Source of the DNA: Epsilonproteobacteria bacterium UBA6211 | GTDB taxonomy: Bacteria; Campylobacterota; Campylobacteria; Campylobacterales; Arcobacteraceae | Assembly: GCA_002421845.1 (NCBI GenBank) | Contig: DISL01000130.1 | Location: 1 to 5,350 of the forward strand | Direction of reading: 5' to 3' | DNA: 5,350 nucleotides | Shown here: one piece after another, positions 1-4,773 of the stretch | How positions within the stretch are numbered: the stretch's first letter is position 1 | Layout of the letters: every line of letters starts with the position of its first letter | The notes under the pieces: model-generated | Seen by the model: the letters and a program-made list of their open reading frames with translations, nothing else | What the model was told of the DNA's origin: nothing | The model's database searches: none | Program-made: the position numbers and the translations under genes

Positions 1-120
1 TCAAGATTAGGTCTTTTAAAAATGGTAGGAAAAAGAAAAAGACTTCTAAACTACCTAAAAGCTAAAGATTACAGTAAGTTTACAACTCTTGTAAGCGAAC
101 TTGGAATAAGAGCAAAATAA
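1..120 (+). CDS. rpsO: 30S ribosomal protein S15, C-terminal part (5' end outside window)
   Basis: This is the last 39 codons and TAA stop of ribosomal protein S15, which binds the central domain of 16S rRNA early in 30S assembly. The frame is open from base 1 and the gene begins upstream of the window. The visible residues include SRLGLLKMVGKRKRLLNYLK followed by a KDYSKFTTLVSELGIRAK tail. They match the conserved end of the family, where E. coli has a similar RRGLLRMV...LLDYLKRKD...LIERLGLR pattern. The family is about 89-90 residues, so a little under half is present. The gene ends normally and a hairpin follows at once, so it belongs to a separate transcription unit from the Rrf2 gene downstream. 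Identification is by recognition of the conserved C-terminus; I see no sign of damage. Confidence 0.95.
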   Translation, partial: SRLGLLKMVGKRKRLLNYLKAKDYSKFTTLVSELGIRAK

Positions 121-124
121 TTCT

Positions 125-149
125 TAGCCTAAGCGTCCGGCTTAGGCTA
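125..149 (+). terminator. Probable intrinsic terminator after rpsO
   Basis: A perfect 10-bp inverted repeat (TAGCCTAAGC at 125-134, GCTTAGGCTA at 140-149) encloses the 5-nt loop GTCCG. It begins four bases after the rpsO stop codon. The stem is GC-rich for this AT-rich region. The following tract (TTCTTACAAAT) is only partly T-rich, so it is a weaker intrinsic terminator than a textbook one. Its position and symmetry still make it the likely end of the rpsO transcript. Confidence 0.75.
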
Positions 150-178
150 TTCTTACAAATAAGACTATATCTATCCTA

Positions 179-207
179 TTTAAACTCAAATTTAAACATT
201 TTATAGT
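179..207 (+). promoter_or_regulatory. Putative promoter of the Rrf2-DHH operon, with a repeated TTTAAAC element
   Basis: A sigma-70-like arrangement is visible: TTTAAA at 179-184 (4/6 to TTGACA), a 17-nt spacer, and TATAGT at 202-207 (5/6 to TATAAT). Transcription would start near 214, just ahead of the AGGAG ribosome site at 230-234. The heptamer TTTAAAC occurs twice, at 179-185 and 191-197, one copy on the -35 and one in the spacer. Rrf2 regulators often repress their own promoters, so the doubled element could be an operator, but this is inference and the motif is simple AT-rich sequence. Confidence 0.4.
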
Positions 208-238
208 AAAATAATAAAAAACTCTTCTTAGGAGTCAT

Positions 239-640
239 ATGTTATTGACAAAAAAAAGTGAATATGCACTTTTATCTCTTATCGTTATTGCCAAAAGTGA
301 AGAACCTAAAAATGTTGATGTGCTTTCTAGTGAGCTTAATATATCAAAATCTTTTTTGGCAAAAATATTACAAAGCTTAGCAAAGAACGGTATAGTTCAA
401 TCATATAAAGGGGCTAACGGTGGATTCGTACTTTCTAAAAGCAGTGATAAAATAACTATTTTAGAAATTACAAAAGCGGCAGAGGAGAAGATACCGGCTG
501 TATTTGAGTGTTCATCATCGGTATTTCATTGCCCTAGTAATAACGGTACTTGTTGTACTATATGGCCGACTTTAAATAAACTTCAAAATAAGATTAACGG
601 TTTTTTAGATGATTTAACCTTGAAGGAATTAGTAGAATGA
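239..640 (+). CDS. Rrf2-family transcriptional regulator with an Fe-S-type cysteine cluster
   Basis: This 133-residue protein has the usual length and build of the Rrf2 family (IscR, NsrR, CymR, RsrR), dimeric DNA-binding regulators of the cytoplasm. Residues 1-65 form the winged helix-turn-helix: an N-terminal helix (SEYALLSLIVIA), a recognition helix around SKSFLAKILQSLAKNG (36-51) and the wing YKGANGGFVL, which corresponds to the family's RG..GGY loop. Four cysteines (91, 98, 105, 106) lie in the C-terminal half as C-x6-C-x6-CC, close to the three-cysteine cluster site of IscR and NsrR. I therefore infer an iron-sulfur cluster sensing iron, redox or nitric oxide; its target is unknown. The ATG at 239 is preceded by AGGAG at 230-234 with good spacing. 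The stop overlaps the start of the DHH gene by four bases (ATGA), so the two are co-translated. A CymR-like role without a cluster is less likely given the cysteines. Confidence 0.92.
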   Translation: MLLTKKSEYALLSLIVIAKSEEPKNVDVLSSELNISKSFLAKILQSLAKNGIVQSYKGANGGFVLSKSSDKITILEITKAAEEKIPAVFECSSSVFHCPSNNGTCCTIWPTLNKLQNKINGFLDDLTLKELVE

Positions 641-1692
641 AATATTTTCATATATCTCATACGGATTTGGATGGTTATACATGCCAACTTATTGCAAAAG
701 AGTTCTTCCCCGAAGGTACTTATCTAAATGCAAATTACGGTTTGGAAGTAAAACTAGCTTTGGAGTATGTAATTACAAAAATCAGTGAATGTAAAGAGGA
801 AAAAATACTTTTCGTGATAAGTGATTTAAATCTCACTTATGATGAATCAAAATGGTTGAATAGAACCGTGAATTCCTTAAATAATGATGGTTTTGAAATA
901 AAATTGCAGTTGTTGGACCATCATATATCAGGTCAAAAAAGTGCCGATGAGTTTGAGTGGTATTTTTTAGATATAAAACGTTCTGCTACTAAAATAGTTT
1001 TTGATTATTTTAGTGAAAATTACGGTTTTGAAGGCGAGACTAGAAATTGGCTTGAACCTTTGGTAGATGCAGTCAATGCCGTAGATATTTGGCTTGAAAA
1101 TGAAACAAATAATTTTGAATTCGGTAAAGTTTGTATGCGTCTTATGAAAGAGTGCAATGAGATAAATCAATTTTTATTTGCAGATGAAAGTAGAAACTTT
1201 AGACACTATCTGTTAAAAAAAGCATCACAATATATACCTCTTGAAAACGGTCATATACTCTTGGACAATGATTTCCATAAAATTAAAAAAGATTACTTAA
1301 GAATAACAGAGATTGATGATACCATAGATAATCTTATAGCTATTAAACTAGTATCAATGTTAAGTGCTCAAAAAGATTATTTAAGCATCTCTTACAAAGG
1401 ACACAAAGGTTTGTTGACATATACGTTGGGTTCTATTTCTATAGTAGCAAATCAATTTTTGAAACAAAACAGTGATTTTGATTTCTTTGTAGATATTGGA
1501 AAACGAGGTATTGCATCTTTTAGAGCAAAAGGTAATATTGACGTAAGTGAGTTGGCGGCAAAACTTGCAGGTGGCGGTGGACATAAGAATGCTGCCGGGT
1601 GTAAATTTGAAGATTTTAAAGAGACTATTTATTATGAAGATGTTAAAAACTTTTTTCAAGCTAAATTAGACAATCTTGCCAAGGAGAAATAA
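637..1692 (+). CDS. DHH/DHHA1-family phosphoesterase (NrnA/NrnB-like or related phosphodiesterase)
   Basis: A 351-residue cytoplasmic metal-dependent phosphoesterase. The DHH catalytic domain shows motif I HTDLDG (residues 8-13), motif II SDLN (62-65), the name-giving motif III DHH (94-96) and a motif IV aspartate in the DAVNAVD stretch (144 or 150). These residues bind the two Mn ions in the family. The C-terminal DHHA1 domain carries the substrate-binding glycine/histidine signature GGGGHKNAAG (312-321). All expected catalytic residues are present, so it should be active. Known relatives degrade nanoRNA, pAp or cyclic dinucleotides; which of these applies cannot be read from the sequence. 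The ATG at 637 overlaps the Rrf2 stop as ATGA, with GAAGGA at 622-627 as ribosome site, so both proteins come from one mRNA. That suggests the phosphoesterase is under, or works with, the cysteine-bearing regulator. The TAA stop overlaps an ATG by one base (TAATG). Confidence 0.9.
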   Translation: MKYFHISHTDLDGYTCQLIAKEFFPEGTYLNANYGLEVKLALEYVITKISECKEEKILFVISDLNLTYDESKWLNRTVNSLNNDGFEIKLQLLDHHISGQKSADEFEWYFLDIKRSATKIVFDYFSENYGFEGETRNWLEPLVDAVNAVDIWLENETNNFEFGKVCMRLMKECNEINQFLFADESRNFRHYLLKKASQYIPLENGHILLDNDFHKIKKDYLRITEIDDTIDNLIAIKLVSMLSAQKDYLSISYKGHKGLLTYTLGSISIVANQFLKQNSDFDFFVDIGKRGIASFRAKGNIDVSELAAKLAGGGGHKNAAGCKFEDFKETIYYEDVKNFFQAKLDNLAKEK

Positions 1693-1814
1693 TGGAATGT
1701 GAGTTTCTATATAGTACTTCTCCTAAAGAATCAAAGGATTGCCTATTTATGGATATTATGGATATTTATTTGTTTTTTACTAAAAATAAAAGCTACCCTA
1801 TGGATACCCATTAA
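1692..1814 (+). CDS. Small ORF of unknown function (40 aa), coupled to the DHH gene
   Basis: A 40-codon ORF starts with MECEFLYSTSPKES and ends YPMDTH. Its ATG overlaps the DHH stop by one base (TAATG), and a strong AAGGAG ribosome site (1681-1686) lies five bases upstream inside the DHH gene. Those signals are as good as those of the real genes here, which is the main reason to list it. I do not recognise the protein and see no domain, signal peptide or membrane segment. Directly after its TAA the same frame resumes with ATG at 1815 and stays open to 1973, into the end of the opposing NfeD gene. It may therefore be the truncated head of a former longer gene rather than a working small protein. 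It could also be chance. Confidence 0.35.
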   Translation: MECEFLYSTSPKESKDCLFMDIMDIYLFFTKNKSYPMDTH

Positions 1815-1932
1815 ATGATTTATAGTCCAACTTTAATTGTAAGTCATTGTTTCTATTGGTGCAATATTAAGACTGTGAGTAGTATTATAACTCCCATTAA
1901 ACATTCAAGTGCGACAGTAGTTTTTTTTAATA

Positions 1933-2349
1933 TTACTCCTTTTTTAGTATTAACTTTCCATGGTCAATTTTAGTAATTATGACCTTATCACCTTCTTTTA
2001 ATCCTTCCATATCAGCGTCCCAATAAGTCCCTTTGTATAGTACTTTACCATTTAAGATGACACCTTCACTTTCACCATCATTTTCAAAAAAATCTGTGTG
2101 TTTTTCTTTTGAGTTCATAAATGTAGCTATAAACTTTGTCCTTAAAGTATAAAGCATAATAGCACCTAAGCCAAAAGATAGTGCTATTTGTACCACTCCA
2201 TCACCAAATGGAAAAACAAGTCCTAAAAGAGCAACTACAATAAATCCAAGTCCAAACCAAAAAAGGACAAAAGAGCCAGTAATCATCTCAAAAGCAATAA
2301 GGGCTACCCCAAATGCCAAAAGATAGCTTATATCTATAGGATTTAACAT
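1933..2349 (-). CDS. NfeD-like integral membrane protein
   Basis: A short NfeD-family membrane protein of 138 residues with three N-terminal hydrophobic segments (about 7-24, 26-48 and 51-69, rich in G, F, L and V). A soluble C-terminal OB-fold-like domain follows (about 93-136, with GKVLYKGTYWDA and EGDKVIITKIDHGKLILKK). This is the short form without the serine-protease domain of long NfeD proteins. In the family, short NfeD is the usual partner of stomatin/SPFH proteins, and the gene directly upstream is one. Start choice: GTG at 2355, ATG at 2352 and ATG at 2349 are consecutive in-frame codons. AAGGG at 2355-2359 is correctly spaced (5 nt) only for the ATG at 2349, which I use; the others add one or two residues. 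The start region overlaps or abuts the SPFH stop, so the two are translationally coupled. The gene converges on the DHH operon. Confidence 0.88.
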   Translation of the reverse strand: MLNPIDISYLLAFGVALIAFEMITGSFVLFWFGLGFIVVALLGLVFPFGDGVVQIALSFGLGAIMLYTLRTKFIATFMNSKEKHTDFFENDGESEGVILNGKVLYKGTYWDADMEGLKEGDKVIITKIDHGKLILKKE

Positions 2350-2351
2350 CA

Positions 2352-3260
2352 TCACCCTTTTGGTTTATCTTTTAAAAATTCTGTTATCACCGAAAGACTT
2401 CCTAAAACATCGGCTGTTTCATATGGTATTACTATTTTGTTTTGGCTGTTTGAGTTTGCAATACCTGAAAATGCTGATATTCTATCTTTTGCTAGTAAAA
2501 ACTCAGCAGCTTTTGAGTTATTTTCCATTGCTTCATTTATCATTTCTATAGCTTGTTTTTGCCCTTGAGCTAGTGCTATTTCTTCATATTTTTTGGCATC
2601 TGCCATTCTTTCTATTGCTTCAGCTTCTAGGACTGTTTTTTGTTTTTGTCCTTCAGCTTCTCTAATAGTAGCTTCTTTATTAGCTTGTACTGTAAGCTCT
2701 ATCGCTCTTTTGTCTCTCTCGGCTTTTAACTGTGCTTGCATGGATTGTTCTATCTCTCTTGGTACAGAAATATCAGCTATTTCTACCCTCATTATCTTCA
2801 CACCCCAATTTACAGTAGCTCTGTCTAGTTCTGTCAAAAGTCTTCCGTTGAGTTGTTCTCTTGAACTTAGTGTATCATCCAAAGATAACTGACCAATTTC
2901 ACTTCTTAGAGTTGTCATCGCAAGGTTTGATATAGCATTGTTTACATTTACTACATTGTAAGTCGCTTCTTTTCCATCTATTATTTTGACAAATACGATA
3001 CCATCTATAGAGATGACAACATTATCTCTAGTGATAACATGTTGTTTGTCTATATCTATGATTTGCTCTTGAATTGTAAGCTTATTTCTAATACTATCAA
3101 TCACAGGTATGATGATATGAAATCCTCCATGAAGCTCTTTGTGAAACTTTCCAAGTCTTTCAACTACATAAATATTAGCTTGAGGTACTATTGTAATACC
3201 TTTACTAGCTATAACTATAGCAAAAAATGCTATTACTATTGCGACTATTGAGATTTCCAT
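2352..3260 (-). CDS. Stomatin/QmcA-like SPFH (band 7/PHB) membrane protein
   Basis: A 302-residue SPFH-domain protein, close in length to E. coli QmcA (about 305). A single N-terminal membrane anchor (residues 4-18, ISIVAIVIAFFAIVI) is followed by the SPFH domain (about 21-185: IVPQANIYVVERLGKFHKEL, then GGFHIIIPVIDSI, LRSEIGQLSLDDTLSSRE and NWGVKIMRVEIADI). After that comes a long charged, alanine-rich coiled coil (about 170-245: QAQLKAERDKRAIE, REAEGQKQKTVLEAEA) and a C-terminal segment ending at VITEFLKDKPKG. Family members oligomerise into ring or cage assemblies that organise membrane microdomains and protect or regulate membrane proteins. The ATG at 3260 has AGGGG at 3266-3270, five bases upstream, an excellent ribosome site. 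The TGA stop overlaps the NfeD start region, giving the classic SPFH-NfeD operon. It begins 80 bp after the CARF gene's stop and has its own promoter, so it probably does not depend on CRISPR-locus transcription. QmcA is my best analogy, not a proven orthologue. Confidence 0.93.
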   Translation of the reverse strand: MEISIVAIVIAFFAIVIASKGITIVPQANIYVVERLGKFHKELHGGFHIIIPVIDSIRNKLTIQEQIIDIDKQHVITRDNVVISIDGIVFVKIIDGKEATYNVVNVNNAISNLAMTTLRSEIGQLSLDDTLSSREQLNGRLLTELDRATVNWGVKIMRVEIADISVPREIEQSMQAQLKAERDKRAIELTVQANKEATIREAEGQKQKTVLEAEAIERMADAKKYEEIALAQGQKQAIEMINEAMENNSKAAEFLLAKDRISAFSGIANSNSQNKIVIPYETADVLGSLSVITEFLKDKPKG

Positions 3261-3293
3261 GATGTCCCCTTTTTAGTAAAAGTTTATTTTAAC

Positions 3294-3302
3294 ATTATAA
3301 CA
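3294..3302 (-). promoter_or_regulatory. Extended -10 promoter of the SPFH-NfeD operon
   Basis: On the minus strand, TGTTATAAT (TG at 3302-3301, TATAAT at 3299-3294) is a perfect -10 hexamer with the TGn extension. The -35 position (3317-3322, ACAACA) matches only its last three bases, as expected where an extended -10 is used. It lies about 34 nt ahead of the ATG at 3260, giving a short leader with the AGGGG ribosome site. The hexamer AACATT is repeated on the plus strand at 3291-3296 and 3299-3304, flanking and overlapping the -10. Confidence 0.6.
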
Positions 3303-3340
3303 TTAAATAACGAATATGTTGTTTCGTTTTAATAAATAAG

Positions 3341-4600
3341 TCAGTTCTTAATTAGTAGTTCATATTCTTTTATTAGTTTGTCTATTTCATATTGTATATG
3401 AGTAAATAATGCATTGGAATTTGCATGTGCTAGGGTATTTCTTTTTTTATCAATTGCACTATATAACTGTATTGTTTTTGATGGGAAAGAATTTTGTAAT
3501 TTGTAATACTCATTTTCGTTAATAGTTAGATTCTTGTTGTTTTGGTCAAAAGGTTTTTTGAGGTTTTTAAAAAACTGATTTATTTTATAATCATCATTAT
3601 TTAATTCTTGTTCAATCTTCGCTACTAGTAGCTTATGTTGTTTTTTAATAGATGTTCTTATGAAAAAACGGATACTTTCGAATAAAAGTGCCAAAGATAT
3701 AAGCATATAATTTTTTTCAAAAAGTTCTTTTGAGAGTTCAAAATAGGTTAAATACCGTTTTTTATTTTCAAATGATACTAATATAGAGATTGTTTGTTTG
3801 AGATTTTGTGCAAGTAAATATATAGAAACATCATTTATTTTATCTAGTTCATTGATAAGGACTCTTGCAGATATTTGGAGATGCCCTATATTTAGTGCCA
3901 TTAAATCATTGGAAAAACCGTTTAAACTATCAATTAGATTTTTGTATTTATCTGATTTAATGTGGCTAGCAACTGTGTAGTTTTTTTCAAAATTTGTGAG
4001 AATAAAAGCAATATTAGCAAGTTCAAGATATTCTTTAAGATCTATTATTTCGTATAACCCTTGACTATTCGCTAAATGTTTGATTATCTCTTTAGCGAAT
4101 ATAATTTTTTGGACTTTTTGTGTATTTTGAAAGTTCTGGATTATTAAGTCAACTATCATTAAAATAGGAAGATGTCTAAAACCATGCGATACATCAACGA
4201 TAACTTCATCAAAGCTATCTACGATTCTGTCTATAAGGTTAAAAAAAGCTTTATAGTCTTTTTCATCTTCAATAAGGTACTCCTCTTTGAAATCTATATG
4301 AAAAGTCGGATACCCAACACTAAGTACTTTTTGATTAAAAATCTTTGCATCTTCTGTAAAAATAGGTATTATGGTATGTGTATTGTAATACTTTTCTATA
4401 AGAAGTGGTAAAGTATTAAAATATTCTTTATGTAATGATTCATTTTCAAAATAATATTTAGCTTTATTGTTGAAATCATTAAAAACTACATTATTATTTT
4501 GGTCAATATATCCACCTTGTATGCCAAGTATTGTAATAACTGCTTGCTTATTCATCGGTTTTTTTGTTTTATTTGCTTTTTTAACTATTCTTAGACTCAT
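3341..4600 (-). CDS. CRISPR-associated CARF-HEPN ribonuclease, Csx1/TM1812 (DxTHG) type
   Basis: A CRISPR accessory protein of 419 residues from the chosen start. After a lysine-rich N-terminal tail, the CARF Rossmann domain begins near residue 20 (AVITILGIQGGYID, first strand and glycine loop). It includes FDEVIVDVSHGFRHLPI, in which DVSHG (136-140) is the D-x-T-H-G signature with Ser for Thr. This loop belongs to the cyclic-oligoadenylate pocket. The helical C-terminal half carries RNTLAH (R387, H392), the R-x4-H catalytic motif of HEPN ribonucleases. By family knowledge, type III complexes that sense phage RNA make cyclic oligoadenylate, which binds CARF and activates HEPN to cut RNA non-specifically. 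The array next door supports this role, but no cas10 is visible here. Starts possible: GTG 4612, ATG 4600, ATG 4555 (just before the CARF core). None has a clear Shine-Dalgarno site; 4600 is preferred as the first in-frame ATG after the promoter. Stop is TGA at 3341. Confidence 0.88.
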   Translation of the reverse strand: MSLRIVKKANKTKKPMNKQAVITILGIQGGYIDQNNNVVFNDFNNKAKYYFENESLHKEYFNTLPLLIEKYYNTHTIIPIFTEDAKIFNQKVLSVGYPTFHIDFKEEYLIEDEKDYKAFFNLIDRIVDSFDEVIVDVSHGFRHLPILMIVDLIIQNFQNTQKVQKIIFAKEIIKHLANSQGLYEIIDLKEYLELANIAFILTNFEKNYTVASHIKSDKYKNLIDSLNGFSNDLMALNIGHLQISARVLINELDKINDVSIYLLAQNLKQTISILVSFENKKRYLTYFELSKELFEKNYMLISLALLFESIRFFIRTSIKKQHKLLVAKIEQELNNDDYKINQFFKNLKKPFDQNNKNLTINENEYYKLQNSFPSKTIQLYSAIDKKRNTLAHANSNALFTHIQYEIDKLIKEYELLIKN

Positions 4601-4644
4601 AATGGTATCCACATAAAGATTTGATATATTATAGGAAAAAAACG

Positions 4645-4672
4645 ATTATATTTAAGATACTTACGGTTTCAA
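4645..4672 (-). promoter_or_regulatory. Putative promoter of the CARF-HEPN gene, -35 within a decayed CRISPR repeat
   Basis: On the minus strand TTGAAA (4672-4667, 5/6 to TTGACA) is followed after 16 nt by a perfect TATAAT (4650-4645). Transcription would start near 4638, about 38 nt before the ATG at 4600. A second perfect TATAAT lies at 4633-4628, but its -35 position (CTTAAA, 4656-4651) is poor. The TTGAAA belongs to CTTGAAAC, the remnant of a repeat's ATTGAAAC end (see 4666-4675). Confidence 0.5.
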
Positions 4673-4675
4673 GCC
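4666..4675 (-). repeat. Remnant of a CRISPR repeat end (GTTTCAAGCC)
   Basis: Ten bases match the first ten of the plus-strand repeat (GTTTCAATCC) at 9 of 10 positions; similarity stops after that. On the transcribed minus strand this is the repeat's 3' tag end, CTTGAAAC in place of ATTGAAAC. It is either the outermost repeat of the old trailer or the far half of the remnant at 4713-4729, split by the hairpin sequence between them. On length alone a 10-base match would be weak; its position beside the array supports it. Confidence 0.45.
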
Positions 4676-4676
4676 T

Positions 4677-4702
4677 ATAAACGATAAGCAGGTATCGTTT
4701 AT
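4677..4702. repeat. Perfect 10-bp inverted repeat in the array trailer
   Basis: ATAAACGATA (4677-4686) and TATCGTTTAT (4693-4702) are perfectly complementary around the 6-nt loop AGCAGG. An outer 5-bp pair, AAGCC (4671-4675) with GGCTT (4708-4712), can extend it with a bulge. It lies between two repeat remnants, where the array transcript would run out toward the CARF gene. No T-run follows directly on either strand, so a standard intrinsic terminator is not evident. It may mark transcript processing or a small insertion that split an old repeat. Confidence 0.6.
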
Positions 4703-4712
4703 TTAACGGCTT

Positions 4713-4729
4713 TCAGGTCATATTGTGTT
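4713..4729 (-). repeat. Decayed CRISPR repeat half (15/17 identity)
   Basis: These 17 bases match the last 17 of the plus-strand repeat at 15 positions (differences at 4715 and 4727). The other half is no longer recognisable in place. It lies 44 bases before the first intact-length repeat, somewhat more than a normal spacer (32-37). Decay at this side marks the trailer, the oldest end of the array. Confidence 0.7.
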
Positions 4730-4735
4730 TTGCAC

Positions 4736-4755
4736 ATTTGCTTTAGCAAATTTGC
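4736..4755. repeat. Overlapping hairpin and palindrome in the array trailer
   Basis: ATTTGC (4736-4741) pairs with GCAAAT (4746-4751) around a TTTA loop. The same right arm also starts the perfect 10-nt palindrome GCAAATTTGC (4746-4755). It occupies the spacer position between the decayed repeat and the first array repeat, and it is unlike the true spacers in symmetry and in length of the interval (44 nt). Purpose unknown. Confidence 0.5.
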
Positions 4756-4773
4756 CCCACAGACTAAAGGTCG

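Noticed and set aside
1381..1659. 92-codon minus-strand ORF opposite the DHH gene
   Set aside because: Antisense shadow over the conserved DHHA1 domain, with no family resemblance or start signals.
1807..1901. CCCATTAAA present twice (1807-1815 and 1893-1901)
   Set aside because: A 9-base repeat in AT-rich sequence, without flanking symmetry or an element between the copies; likely chance.
1872..1928. Possible intrinsic terminator for the DHH operon (ACTGT/ACAGT arms, then eight T's)
   Set aside because: The T-run at 1921-1928 is good, but the arms are only 5 bp with a 37-nt loop; no convincing stable hairpin precedes it.
2593..2892. 99-codon plus-strand ORF opposite the SPFH gene
   Set aside because: It is a shadow of the SPFH coding strand; its Ser/Ala/Leu-rich text is the antisense of the coiled-coil region and it has no ribosome site.
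4172..4411. 79-codon plus-strand ORF opposite the CARF gene
   Set aside because: It overlaps the conserved CARF signature region on the other strand and shows no recognisable protein features.
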